The position numbers and the translations under genes are program-made. The notes below the pieces were generated by a model. It did not search any database and was not told where the DNA came from. It was given only the letters and a program-made list of their open reading frames with translations. A DNA stretch of 64,000 bases from Lucifuga dentata (taxonomy: Eukaryota > Chordata > Actinopteri > Ophidiiformes > Bythitidae), in NCBI GenBank assembly GCA_014773175.1, contig VXCM01000305.1, forward strand, positions 561,191 through 625,190, written 5' to 3'. Below are positions 1-11,800 of the stretch, piece by piece. The number at the start of each line of letters is the position of its first letter. Position 1 is the stretch's first letter.

Positions 1-28
1 GAAGGAAAGACGGATGGAAGGAAGGAAT
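1..28 (+). repeat. Degenerate GGAA/GGAT microsatellite at the window edge
   Basis: Interrupted GGAA and GGAT units open the window. The array probably continues to the left of position 1. Only simple-sequence character is visible. Confidence 0.7.
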
Positions 29-972
29 GCTGTACTTGTTAGTGCACAGATAAAATGCAGTCCTTTGCAGCTGACAGTTTGTCAACCATTTTCTGGCCAA
101 CAATATAGAACAAGAAGTAACTTGTTTCTTAACATTTGAAAAGTTACAAGTCAGTCTTTTCTGCCTTGTGTTTCTCTCTGTTCATTCTCACTGTTGCATT
201 TTAAATTATTTATTCTGTAAAACTAAAGCTCATCTGTTTGTGCTTTTTCAGCAGCTCTTCCATCTCATGGAGGTCTGTGTGCACCTGTGTGCAGTGATGT
301 TGCAGCGGTTAGGGGTGGAGCTGCCATGTGTCATTATTTTCTGATTTGCTGAGTGAGGAAGTAAACACCATACTAAAGCAAATGAAAAATGAAATGGAGT
401 GACATCATTGTGTATGAAAGTACCTGTCACGTTTTATATTTATTAATCAAATGTAAGTGTCAGAACAGCCGCTGATATACACGTTTGAGAGTGTGGCAGC
501 ATTTACTACAGGCATCAGGCCTGGTCTGCAAAGCTTTTTTCAGCTTAATTGTCTTCTTCAGTCTGAAAACCAATGTTGATGTTCACCTTGTTTTAAATCC
601 TTCTTTTTCTGCTGCACACTGTTCGTTTTTTTTCTTTATTTCTGCACTGTGTCTGCAAGCCTCATCTCGATAGCCACAGCCCAGCTTGCTACAGCCTTCA
701 TTTCTATGGCAAACTCCCACAGCAAATGGCCCAAAAGACCACCAACATCATTAAAAAGACAGAGCAGGCCCTCAGTTACAAATTGTTAATGTATTATAAT
801 ATTTTCAAAGACAATCGATTGCATCACTGAACATTTTTAAACAGCCTAATTTGTTTGATGAGGACCCCCAGTCTGCTTCCTAAATTTTTAGATCCTTGGA
901 AATGTGAAATTATTGGTTGCAGTAGATTTATCAGAATGTTATGAAGAGGTAAAAGAGCTAGGTCTGTAGATA
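29..972. other. Non-coding, nothing recognised
   Basis: AT-rich unique-looking DNA with T-rich tracts around 530-640. The short open frames here (61-71 codons at most) have no domain, signal peptide or splice context that I recognise, so I see no gene. Confidence 0.6.
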
Positions 973-1018
973 TGGATGGATGGATGGATGAATGGATGGA
1001 TGGATGGGATGATGGATG
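973..1018 (+). repeat. (GGAT)n microsatellite
   Basis: About eleven tetranucleotide units of GGAT, with small interruptions such as GAAT and GGGAT. One of only two arrays with GGAT on the plus strand. The other is at 63252-63270. Confidence 0.9.
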
Positions 1019-3119
1019 TAATGCAAAGAGAGATGGCATGAATAGATAGATGAGAAATAAACATATTGCTTAAGCTTAAAACACCACATAATGGTAAACT
1101 TCTGTAAGCACTACTCTGTCTAAACTGAATTCTCCTTTTAAACCTTTTCTTCTCTTTTTTCCTCTTTCCTTCTTATTTACTTCTCTAAACAACACAAGCC
1201 TCAGACTATAGCACAACTGTGTTCTTGTCTCCAGCTCTGATTTTTGAATTTGATGTTGCTGCAAGTGATGGCAATTATAATATGATTCATGAAGACTAGT
1301 AGTTGTTTAAAATACAGCAACATTAATGCAAATTACAGGAGGTAATTAACACAATAAATGTAAAAACAGGCATCTTTATGGTTACTATTTCTATATGCTA
1401 GACAAAAGCTCCATTAATGGTCATATGCAACTTTTTATAAATTTTGATACAACCAACAAGCAGAGCCTTATCAAGACAATGTCTTTGTATTGTAGACTTT
1501 TAATTAAATGACATGAGCTACTAATATCCAGCATCAGCATAATAAGCATCTCAAGTGCCTAACATGACTCATTTGCTTAACAAGACTTGAGTGGTGGCAC
1601 AATAGAAAACATTAATTATTCGTAACACCTGAGATGGTAATTTGTGAGCGTTATGAGTCGTTGCATCTGGATTATGCATGGTTGATAAAAATACCTCAGC
1701 AGCTCCACGGCACACACTGCAGGAGTGGATTTCATCAACACGACCTGCTGTAAATCCTTGGCTCAGCAGAGGCTACAGTTTATCACAAGCACAAATCTGC
1801 TCCCCTTTCTTACTTGATCCATTCACTGATACGCAAAGAAATTCAATCAGGCCGAGCTTCCTGACATAAAAAGGATTTCTCATTGCAGTGGCAGGACGAT
1901 AGTGCTGAACCAACTTCAATAGCTCCCCAGACCTTTAAGGAAGGTCTTTTGTTGCACAACATTAAAGGTGACCCCATGCCTTTTATCCTAGGGATTGACC
2001 AAGTGCTAATACTCATCATTGGACTGAATTGAAAGATTGCTTGGTGACATCATGCTTTATTGAGAACAAAACGGGTTGCGCCCTCTAATTTTCACAGCTC
2101 CCAGCAAAAAAATGACCAGCAATGTGTCTTCCCTGATTCAAATCTGCAGTTAAGCTGTATTATTGTTGGGACAGAATTAGTTTTTGTATGTAGGAAGTCA
2201 TTAGCTTAAATTCATGTTGTGCTTTTAGTCAGAAAAGGAGTAACCCAAAGGTTATGAAAGGGTAAAAGTCCACTGATAGAAGACATGTGTGGGCCAGAGA
2301 GGATTTGTAGAGGATTATGTTACAGCATCCTCACCCATCTTGTAAACTATTCCATTGCTTTTAATGTGCGAACAACTTGAAATTAAACAAGCCTAGAGTG
2401 ATGTTCCTTTGAAGTGATTATTTCTGCTATTCAGTCTGGCGAGATGACTGGGTTTGTCCAATTCAGGATTTGATGATGGGACTCACTGTTGCTTTTTGTA
2501 TATATTCACACGCTTAGACATCCAGCATATATAATACGTTTCAGAAAAGTCTCTTAAAAACTGCAATTATCTCACCCAGCATACCACATGTTCCACCAGG
2601 GAAAAAGTCCCAGGTTCACCATATGCTCACCGATGAAACCACATGTTAGCTGACTGGGGCCGTTGTTTATAATAATGGTGGCTGGCTGTAATAGTCAGAC
2701 ACTTATTTCCATCAGTTTTGTTTTGCTCTATTTAAAGGACCAGACTGGTGATTTTGCATGTTTAAGCCCAATAATAATAATGACTCGCATACACGTTACT
2801 GCCAACCATTTTCCAAAACATAAAACCACATATTAGTTTTCCTGTTATTTTGCCAAATCCCCTAATCTTTTAAAATCAAATGTTCAGGTGATAGACCCAC
2901 TTTAAAATTTAGTGTTTTGAATGCAAACACATATGTCTGAATATAGAAGGGACAGTCGTTTTTAATTTCTCAAGAAAAGCCTTCATCTCCTGGGACTAGA
3001 TTCCCTGGCGGAGACATACAGTACATTTTCTTCCGTGCAGTTCTGTGTTGGACCAGTTAAATTAAGTAATTTTGTCAACAAATAAGTATGATGTTTGGTT
3101 CGCAGTGATGGATTTCCAC
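1019..3119. other. Non-coding, nothing recognised
   Basis: No coding signal. The 1540-1700 part is less AT-monotonous and has several TAAT/ATTA homeodomain-type cores, but nothing specific enough to call. The frame at 1678-1869 is 63 codons with no recognisable family. Confidence 0.55.
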
Positions 3120-3172
3120 TACACTATAAAAATCAACTTGATTTTTACACAGTAGCTGATTTTTATAGTGTA
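3120..3172. repeat. Compact palindrome, possible mini-MITE
   Basis: Perfect 16-bp inverted arms at 3120-3135 and 3157-3172 around a 21-nt loop, beginning TACACTATAAAAA. A second perfect inverted repeat, AAAAATCAA C TTGATTTTT, lies at 3128-3146 and competes with the first. The TA...TA ends and CACTATAAAAA-type terminus resemble short TA-flanked fish MITEs, but the length of ~53 bp is unusually short. The function is not known. Confidence 0.6.
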
Positions 3173-4286
3173 CTGGAATGAACTGAAACCAATGGCAGTC
3201 TGGAAGGTTCTAAAATGTACCTCTCTATTAGCATGGTTGACAGTAATGTGTGGGTAGCATTTATTGGGCTCAGACATGCAAAAACACCAATATGCTCCTT
3301 TAGTGCTTTATGACTTCTAATACACAGATCACACAACCATGACAATTGAATTAAATTGATGAAGACCGATGTACCATTAAATCTAACCAGTCAAATCCCT
3401 GAATTTAATCATATCCATGAAAACACAAGTTGGCAAACCACAATTTTTAGAAAAACTGATGATTTTCTTGTGTATGTGTTTTAATTGAACATCAAACTTT
3501 TTATTTTAACTTTTTTGTTTTGATTCCCACTATTCTTGTCTTTGAGTTTACAAAATTTGAATTTTTTCTCTTAGAACTCAAGTTTTACTGGTATCCTTTT
3601 GTTTGCCAAACCTATCCAGAATGGCTAAAATTCATGTTTAAGTTTATGTGATCCTAATTTACTTGACAGAAGTATCTTATTGACAAAATCTTATTGGTGG
3701 TGTTTACGATGCTGGTGTGAAGTGAAAAAAAAATAAAATTATAGATTAAACAGGGATTCATTCTTAAGTATAAGACTCAACTAATGTACCATGATATTGA
3801 ATTTGTGACAAAGATACATTTGCATGTGCTGCACTCAAACATGTAAAATTAACAAGCATGGAAGCCACAAGCAGAGTAATTCCAGTGACATTACCGCAAG
3901 TTGTACTTGTACTCGTCTTTCTATCAGTACACATCTGTATGTAATAGGCATTTTGGGCCTTAGGTAATGCTTTCATGTTGATATAGTGAAGCAATTTCCT
4001 AGTAAAATTCATGGCAGAAAGAAGAAAGAAAACTTCAAATTTAATCAGCATCACAACACAGGAACACATGCTTACATAAATATTGATCTCCATGTGGGGT
4101 GGAATTTTACAAAATCTGATTGAACTCCAGGTAGACAAAGATCATATGAACAGCAATGAAACTACATCAGATCACACTGCTGAGGAAAAAACTGTAGTAA
4201 AGTAAATTAGGTAACAACTGCAGGATGTTAAATGCTATTTGGCTGATTTTGGGTGATTTTTAGATGCATAGGCCAAAAATAAAATC
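3173..4286. other. Non-coding; one chance ORF
   Basis: A 124-codon minus frame at 3764-4138 is the largest here. It has no recognisable domain and a composition like its surroundings, and AT-rich DNA gives such frames by chance. Nothing else is seen. Confidence 0.55.
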
Positions 4287-4287
4287 T

Positions 4288-4322
<35 letters not shown>

Positions 4323-4325
4323 TTT
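4287..4325 (+). repeat. (TTTA)n microsatellite followed by a G-run
   Basis: Nearly ten TTTA units, then TTGGTGGC and a run of nine or more G at about 4333-4341. This gives a sharp T-to-G strand asymmetry. Confidence 0.9.
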
Positions 4326-5210
4326 GGTGGCGGGGGGGGGAGTTAGAAGAAAAATTTCCCTCCAAAAAGCACTTTTATTGTAGATTTATAGTTAGTTATA
4401 GTTATAAGTTAACTTTAATGTAATAATGCCCATAGGGGATGAATGTGCTCCAAAACTTTAGTTTTTCTCTCTCTTTTCAGTCTTCATGTTGTTGTTTCCT
4501 TTAAGGCGAAAGGATAGAGAATTAAAAGGCAATGCATCACTAGTTCTAGCCTGCATGCCAGCTGGAATTTTGTAAAAATGAAACTTTCTTTACTTTTTAG
4601 AAATTAGATGGCTTTCCATTCATGCATCACATTCACATTCGGAAGTACATCAGAAATTTTACATGTAAATGAGTTTTCATTTCTAACATTTCTCCCTCTC
4701 ACTGCTTGTTGCATCTAAAGTTTTCCTTCTTTTCTTTCTCTTGTTAATGAACATGATAAGTTGCCATGCTCACAGCCAGGTTAAGGAGTTCAACATTGTC
4801 TTGTAACAAAATCATTAAAAAAGCAGATCATTCTTAAGCTGCGAGTGTCCACTCCGCTTTTGATTAAACAGAAATTTCAATAATGAATCTTTGCAGAAGA
4901 CAGATAATTTGTCTTTTTGACATCATGCAGCTTCTTTTAACACATTTCTGTCATTGAACTCAACAGTGAGCCAGGTCATTAAGAAATAGCAAGCCGTGCA
5001 GAGGGCACAATTTGAGCATATGAGCCGCAAAACAAAAATAATTGATGCTGATGATTGATATTAACTTTTCATTTTAAGTCTGTCAAACTTTGCTCCATTT
5101 TAATAATGCACATTTACATTTGAGCTTTGGAAAACACAAGTTGAATCCATAGGTCTCCATCCAGGTCTTCATCCAGGTTTCCATAGGTCTCTGTGCCTAC
5201 AGCGCGCCTT
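4326..5210. other. Non-coding, nothing recognised
   Basis: AT-rich. A pyrimidine tract with an acceptor-like CTTTTCAG at about 4471-4480 has no open exon after it. Short imperfect CCAGGT(C/T)TTCCAT repeats occur at about 5158-5190. Confidence 0.55.
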
Positions 5211-5237
5211 GTGTGCGTGTGTGTGTGTGTGTGTGTG
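5211..5237 (+). repeat. (GT)n microsatellite
   Basis: GT dinucleotides with one GC interruption near the start. Confidence 0.9.
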
Positions 5238-8159
5238 AGACTGCATCTGCAAGGTGGACTGTTTTTTGGCCATAAGCTAAAAGAAATGAAAGTATTTTAA
5301 AATTGCATTCACATTGTCATTAGAGCTCGTGCTGCCACCACTGATCACACCACTTATCATCTGAAATGCTCTTCCATACTGGACCCAAAAGAGCAACTTA
5401 TCTTAGAAACGTTGCCAAGTAGCATAATTTGATTGCATTGGTGCTTTGGCATAACAAACTGCTTTCTTTAACTTTCTCCAAAGCAACTGCATGCTGTGCT
5501 TGCTTCTTTAAAATGATGGCATTGATTAATATGGCACCTCTGTTTTTTTTGTTTTTTTCTTTTATTCATGTGCAGGATTAACATGTAATTCATTATCATA
5601 CAATTTACCCTGTTTAGTGGGTCTCTAAGGTTGAAGCATTAATAGTAAATCAGTAGCTACTAGGATACTGGCTGCACATGAGGTGGAAGATATAATCCTG
5701 CCACATTGTGTGTGAGAACAAAAAGAAAGGCAAGAAGTGCAGCGGGTGCTAAGGGCACCACACTCAACAGCGTAGCAGCCACTGCAGTGGCCACCATGCT
5801 GGCTTTATTAGTTTAGCATCACAAGCTTCCCTCCACAGAGAGTGTAAAGTGTGTGCCAAGATGGAGGAGAAGTAATGTGTTGTGTGCCTGTGTGTCTGTA
5901 TTTCTCTTCGATGAATTTTCTACTTGCTGTACAGAAACCATGCATACTTTGCATTTATGTTCTGTTGTGTGTGTGTTGATGTGTATGCATGTGTGTGCAT
6001 GTTCCCAGCCTGTTCTCTGATACACGTGATTCACTGAGAAAATAAACAGACAGCAATGCAAAGCCCTTGCACAGTAATGGCCTGTGAGGGCCAAAACAAA
6101 ACAAACGATAAAATCACTTAAATGCTGAGTTCCAGAACAATCCTCTAATAAAGTGAGCTGACCTACTGAATTCTAATTATGGTTTTAAAAGGCCTAATTT
6201 GAATTTTCTGCAAGCTGGAGGTTGTTTTGTGAGAATGACTTGCAGCCATCATTGTAGATGCATATATCTTAGGGATGGAGACAAGGAACAAGTTGCAATT
6301 CTTCAGGCATGAACACCAAATCAGAGAAAAGGTGGGGTAGGTGTTGCAAAATTGAACAGCTGCAATAGTAAATAAGGTTTATGTGGCAAGGGGAGAGCAG
6401 TCTCTCATCGGTCACCACGGTAACTGTGAATGTTGTTGATCCCTTGGGGTGGAAGAGGTGTCTCTCTCTTCACAGTAACACACTTGCATCCATTGCTCAG
6501 AGTGGCATAGTATTCAACTCTAATCACAACTGTTAAATAATTCCATAATTAACAGTGTAAACCATTGATGTTCAACTACATTTAGATGTTTTCTTTTAAT
6601 CTGTGCTTTAAGAGAAACTAACACACAGGGAATAAAGCTTCTTGGGGTATAAGATGTGGTTGTTGACCGGGTGACAACAAAACTAAGAGACTTGTATTCA
6701 AGTGATCTTAAAACAGTCAAGCTGATAGTTAAACACAGCATTGCTGCCAGAAGAGGAGCAGTGGGGAGCCAGCAAACTAGCTTCTTTTCGAATCATTTGC
6801 CAAGGCGCTGGCTTTGGACCAGAATCACATTCATGCTCTGAATGTGAAACAGCAATTATTTATAGTTTGCAGCGTATTTTATCATGCACACAGTGGTGCA
6901 TTTTCAGAAAACACAGATGGAAAAAAAATGAACTGTTAAGATTTAGCTTTTGTTTGTTTCGTGACACTCTCTTTGCTGTGATTCTGCTTCTAACAATAGC
7001 AATTGTAGTGCAAAAAACAATTTCATGTTATCCCATATGTCTAAGGATAAAAATGCCTGAAATAAATTCTGCAAAGAAGAAGGAACAAAGTAGTCAAAAC
7101 TCTTTTAAAGAGGGATGTTTGTGTATTCAAAGAGTTGTACTCGAAGAGATACAAATCTGACATAAAACTATGTGAAGTTGCCTTTCAGTCATTAAATATA
7201 ATAGTGTTTTGGGGGGATCAGCATTGACTGTCAAATCAATGCAAGGAGAGCTGAGGATAGCAGCCAGTACAACTCCCTGAGGCACAAATGAATGCTCCTC
7301 TTGTTTCCCTGTTGATCTTCCCCTGGTTGACATGTCCTGTTTTCCTCTCCGACTCGTTCAAAGGCTAACAGGCTCATTTGAGCCATTTCTACAGGGAGAC
7401 ATGGATGTAGTCATTTGAATAGAGTTGCTTGGACCAGACTCATGGTGGCATGGCATCCTGTGCACTCAAGCCAATTCGTGATTGTCGTGCAGGGAGCCAT
7501 TGTAGTTTTCTGTACTCTCCTTTTCGTCCAGGACAAATCAGCCATTTAGCGAGCATGTGCTTCTGAACTTCATTTACCCTTTCAAAAGAATAGATGCGAG
7601 TGGAACATGCCACAACAAAATGATCCTGTTAAGCTATTCTGATGTAAATCATTCACAGTTTTATAAGGGAAGGGAAGGGATTGCATTGTTTATTGTACAT
7701 TTTGACAACATATTGTAGGTTAAATTGTGCTATTTTCTTTTGTTTCCTGAATGCTGCAATATATTATAGAGCACAGCTTTGGATAAGTGCTATGTAAACT
7801 TGTTATTTTGTGGATGAAATATAGTATAATTTGAAATGTCAATTTTATGACAGTATGCCACTCCATCCAGTCTACAAATATTATTTGATGTTGGTAGTGT
7901 AGCTGAACATATTATTTCAGGAGTCCTTCACTGGGCTGACCCACTAGTGCTTGAATCACCTTTCTACTCTTATCTCTTCCTATTTCATCATAAGCAAGCA
8001 GTGTTATACTGAAAGTTGTGTGCATGGACTGACAACCCCATCATTCAAGCTTACATCTGATTCCTGTGGTTAAAAAGCATCAAAACTATACTAACCTCAA
8101 ATAAGACCTTCACTATTGCCTGTTCTTTTGGAACACTTTCTATGGATCTCTTGCTTGGG
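5238..8159. other. Non-coding; holds the longest ORF of the window
   Basis: The 139-codon plus frame at 6741-7160 is the longest in 64 kb. With about 38% GC roughly one frame this long is expected by chance among six frames. It has a hydrophobic patch in the middle but no family I recognise, and no clean exon borders. The rest is unique-looking AT-rich DNA. Confidence 0.5.
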
Positions 8160-9385
8160 AGGCACCAATAAAGATGAAGGGAATGACAGATAATAATTTT
8201 TATAATAATTTTTATAGTGTGATATAGTAGGGAGTATGTGTTAAGCATTTTCAAAGTTGCAAACTTGAGGTTCACACTTTGAGAAATGCATCCAGTAAGA
8301 CAAACCCATGGGACATGAAATGCCATACAACTTTTGTTTTTGATTACTTCTGGAACATATCAATATGAACATGTAACAAATAGCCCCTTCACACATGGAA
8401 TTTGTTAATTTGCTGGCATCACCTATCTGTTCAATTGGTGGCTTTTTGCCATTCAAACATATGTCTCCTTTACAGAAAATTCCTATAAAGGCTCTGTTCA
8501 AACATGCCAGGACCTTTACAGGAAGGGGAACAATCATTGCTTGATATTTGGCATCTGCCAGGTGAGACTGGGTAACAGCAGGAAGTTATATATAATACAC
8601 AAGGTGAGAGATTGTTTAGTTTGTGTAGTATACTGGTCATGTTGTCATACAGAATGATGTTTCTCAAGGTGTTGTTTTATGGTCTACTTGTCTCGTCTAC
8701 AGCATGAATGGAGAGCAGCTCTCTACTTTCTGCATCAGACCAATTTCCAGCCATACTTATCATTTGTAAAAGATATGTTCAGTGAAAGTCTTCTGATCTA
8801 AAATGAGCTATGCGATCTGGTGCAGAATTTAAAGTGTCACTTCCTACTCATGAATGATTGGTCCACATGCTATACATTAAAAAAAAAAAAAAATCTAACA
8901 TCAGAGCACCGTAAATGTGCCTTTTGCTGGCAATGTGACTGCATTATGCAGTCACAATGCTGAAGTGATAAATTGCCAGCAAATTAACAGAATGGCATGT
9001 ACTGTATATCTGAAAGGGGCTAAATTGGAATTTACGGGCCCACACACCTGCCCACACACCCAAGAAGTACAAGGCTATAGAGCAAGTGTTGAACAGCATC
9101 AGTGTTTCACAGTCTCTGTGTGTTACCAGCTCAGGCCTGAAGTGGCTGGCTAACCAGAACAAAGCAGGTAAAGAGCCAGTACCTAAAAATGCCTCTTTTT
9201 TTTTTTTTTTTTTTTTTCACTCCGTGCACAGAGTGCAGCCTCAAGGGAGATTTGAAGAGGATCAGTGTGCAAAGGTTTCAAAATAGACCCAGACATGAAA
9301 ATAAGAACATGTAAATTCATATGGTGTGCCTGTTTAAAGTGGTCTAATATTACTCTCATACAATGCATGTATGCTGGGCAAACAA
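8160..9385 (+). mobile_element. Dispersed repeat family copy A (decayed, interrupted)
   Basis: Copy A of a non-autonomous DNA-transposon-like family present three times here. The other copies are B at 42548-42900 and C at 14351-14824 on the minus strand. Shared blocks in order are: TAGTAGGGAGTATGTGTT (8225), a GAAATG..TCCAGTAAG block (~8282), an AACAT..CAACATG-type block (~8350), GAAGTACAAGGCTA (~9063), a GTGTT(T/A)..CAGTCTGTGTGTT block (~9100), AAAGAGCCAGTACCTAAAA (~9169), TTTTTTCACTC (~9210) and TTTCAAAATAGA (~9276). Between the third and fourth blocks it is interrupted by the inverted-repeat element at 8381-9022. A 22-T run lies at 9196-9217. It has no coding capacity and the outer boundaries are approximate. 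Confidence 0.65.
8381..9022. mobile_element. TA-flanked MITE nested in repeat copy A
   Basis: Terminal inverted repeats are visible. The left end is GCCCCTTCACACATGG from 8383. The right end, read on the other strand from 9020, starts GCCCCTTTCA. Both continue to a perfect 16-bp block TGTTAATTTGCTGGCA (8403-8418, and complement at 8974-8989). The right end has an extra ~12 nt near its terminus. TA flanks both ends (8381-8382, 9021-9022), as expected for a Tc1/mariner-type or similar MITE. It has no transposase, so it would have been mobilised in trans. The internal part has a 16-A run near 8879-8893. About 30 bp to the right (9023-9052) are not explained by either element, so the right boundary may lie slightly further out. 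Confidence 0.7.
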
Positions 9386-10063
9386 TAAATGAAGAATTTC
9401 AATATAAGATGCTGGTATTGCACTTTGTCTGTACAAAATATCTTAATAATTACAAATTAAAAATATTTCTGACAGAATTCATTTCAAAAGCATGTAAAGT
9501 AGCATAAAGTGGCATAATCCATTACCGTAGATAAAAGCAGGAAAACATTACTGCTGAATTCCACAGTTTACTATTACAATCATCATTTGCATTCATTTGC
9601 ATCTGTTAATATTTGTCATCAGCACTAATTCAGCTCAGTCTTACAAGGTCAAAGCTTTAGGAAACACCTGCATGCTTAAAGCCACACGGTAAGTAATTCA
9701 TCACTATAATGATTCCTTTGAGATAACAAGTGAGTGCATTGATAAATTATTTAGTATTAGTGATAAAACGGAAGGCAATAGAAAACCCTCTGTGTTTTGT
9801 GCTTTCGGTTGAAGGACATAAAAAAGCAAGCTTGTTCCATATGCCTCTGGCAATGCTGTAATGAAAATCCTCACATTCTACTGAAAAAAGAGTTTTTGGT
9901 TAAAATCCGGAATGAACAGAGATTCTGATTTCTAATTCAGTGTTCATCTATGCTGATATCACGGTTTCTCCACTTAGTTGGACATCAATTTCTGACTTTT
10001 CAATGACCATCAAGATCAGGTTCGGTGAAGTTCAAGGACTCAAATTTGACATGTTTTGGGATT
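9386..10063. other. Non-coding, nothing recognised
   Basis: AT-rich unique-looking sequence. No exon, RNA gene or repeat identified. Confidence 0.55.
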
Positions 10064-10103
10064 AAAAAAAAAAAAAAAAAAANTAAAAAAAAAAAAAAAA
10101 AAA
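10064..10103. repeat. Poly-A run with single-N assembly join
   Basis: 19 A, then N at 10083, T, and 19 A. One of eight single-N positions set in homopolymers in this window. Probably a contig join rather than real sequence. Confidence 0.85.
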
Positions 10104-10925
10104 GCCCTGATCAAAATTAGACATGATGGAGATCTCATTCCTTTAGTCATCATCTTGTCTAGTGAAGAGATCTAAGTGAAATTATTCATTTTAGCATCAC
10201 TGCTACATCAAATATCCATCACAGCTTTCCTCCCAATATGAAATGATGATGCTGGGATATGGATAGCAGGGAACCAAGGCATACTGATGAATTTTAGTGC
10301 TACATTTTAATAAAAAATCAAATACTTTTAAGGTCATCCATTTATTTTTCAAAAGCTTTTCTAAAGTTTTAGTTTATTTTTCTCATAATAATATAACATA
10401 TTGTAATATTTGTCTAAATTCTGAAGCATGGCACAATCTTCCTGCATGCTACATATTATTTACGTCAACATTGGTTTACTGATCCATCTCTCCTGTTTTA
10501 TGCACACTGATAGGACTATACAAAGTCTTAGATTTGTCAAGCATATCAACTTATCTTATACACATTCAACAAACTCACTGGAACATGACCACGCATTCAT
10601 TATGGCTCTCCAGCAGATTGCCGGAGAGTAAGCAGGGTTTTAAAGAGAGTTCAATTTCAAATGCAAGCTTATAGTTTTTGCATAATGCACTGACTGTATT
10701 AGTGCACCACAGTACCCTGTGCTCAGTCCACCTTCTGATTTCTTTAACTCACTGTTACCCAACAATTTTGACTGCAGGGATACAAAATTAAACAAATAAT
10801 TAAAAGAGAAGAAAAAATTATGCATCAGTTTAATATCTTTGCAAAGGAGGTTATGCTTTTACCCGCATCTGGTTGAATCGATTTTGATTAAATATATATG
10901 AAATATATATATGTAGATGAGTCTA
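10104..10925. other. Non-coding, nothing recognised
   Basis: AT-rich. The frames at 10297-10482 and 10428-10631 are 61 and 67 codons and overlap in different frames without recognisable domains. Confidence 0.55.
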
Positions 10926-10992
<67 letters not shown>

Positions 10993-10993
10993 A
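10926..10993 (+). repeat. (ATCT)n microsatellite
   Basis: About 17 uninterrupted ATCT units, flanked by AT-rich TATATA tracts. It can be read as a run of YLSI residues but is not coding. Confidence 0.95.
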
Positions 10994-11057
10994 TAAACAA
11001 CTTCTTATGACAAATAAAGCAGTTAAGCAGAATTATATTAGTGGTTTCTTTCTCTCT

Positions 11058-11150
11058 TGGGCAACGTGGTGGTGCAGTGATTTGGACTGTTGCCTCACAA
11101 TAAGAATATTCTGTTTGAAGCCCCCTGTCAGTTCTTGATCCTTTCTGATA
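11058..11150 (+). mobile_element. Head of a teleost SINE-like repeat
   Basis: GGGCAACGTGGTGGTGCAGTG, then a GTTGCCTCACA block, a GAATATTCTG block and GAAGCCCCCTG. This follows a dispersed fish repeat I know from many teleost genomes (GGCACGGTGGTGCAGTGG, then CGCCTCACAGCAAGAAGG, then GTTCGAA..CCC). About 65 bp upstream lies an ATCT array. The likely 3' part of the same repeat type is at 11581-11800. Confidence 0.65.
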
Positions 11151-11580
11151 CCCCTTTTTAACAGGGGCTGATGCTGGAGTCAAACTGGAACCATACAGGG
11201 AGTTTCAGCTGCAAAAGCACTGGTGTTCAGTCAGAAGAAGAAAAAAACAAAACAAAAAAGAAACACTTCTCATGTCACCGTTTTTGGGCCCCAAAAACTT
11301 GGTCTGGAGAGAAGGAACCATGATTTCACAGGCCAGGAGGCAGGATATGGATTGTTGTTTACCTCAACCACCATTATGACACAAGCAGCAGCAGCAATGA
11401 GCAGCATTTCAGTGTATTGATTAACTTAACAAACTTAAGAAGTTGAAGTAACAGTATACAGGCTGCAAGATGGAACTCAGCAAAAGTGGTGCTGGTTGAT
11501 GCAAAAGTCATGCTGCACTTAATTACGAGTTAACAGGCCTAGCAGAGCACCGGCCAAGCACTGGCACCATGTTGATGGAA
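11151..11580. other. Spacer between repeat head and tail
   Basis: About 430 bp separating the two repeat pieces. It has an A-rich tract at ~11228-11262 and a GCAGCAGCAGCAATG stretch at ~11385. It may be a later insertion or unrelated DNA, and no end repeats are visible. Confidence 0.4.
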
Positions 11581-11800
11581 ACGAGGTGTTTGTGTGGGTT
11601 TCCCCCACCATCAAAAAAGTGTTTATGCTTCTGCTATTGCCTTTGACCAAGGCACTCAACTATAGACCTGGAGTTGGTCCCCGGTTTCTAAACTATGGCT
11701 GTCCACTGTTCCCTATAGTTAGTATGGATCTTTTGCAAAGGATTACTTTTCCCCATGGAAGTGTGGGATCATTAAAAATAAGTTATATTACTTAAACAAG
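11581..11800 (+). mobile_element. Tail of a teleost SINE-like repeat
   Basis: The order of landmarks matches the 3' half of a common teleost repeat: TGTGTGGGTTTCCCCCACC, ATCAAAA, TTTGACCAAGGCACTCAACT, GGAGTTGGTCCCC, TGGCTGTCCACTGTTCCCTA, TTAGTATGG, then CCCCATGGAAGTGTGGGATC and ATTAAAAATA. Many point differences show an old copy. Not coding. Confidence 0.65.

Noticed and set aside
3764..4138. 124-codon minus frame
   Set aside because: No family, composition like the background, no supporting exon signals.
6741..7160. 139-codon open frame, longest in the window
   Set aside because: No known domain, no splice or start context, and about one such frame is expected by chance at this base composition.
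11058..11150. tRNA gene
   Set aside because: The A-box-like GTGGTGCAGTG and B-box-like part are those of a dispersed repeat. No cloverleaf or anticodon arm can be formed.
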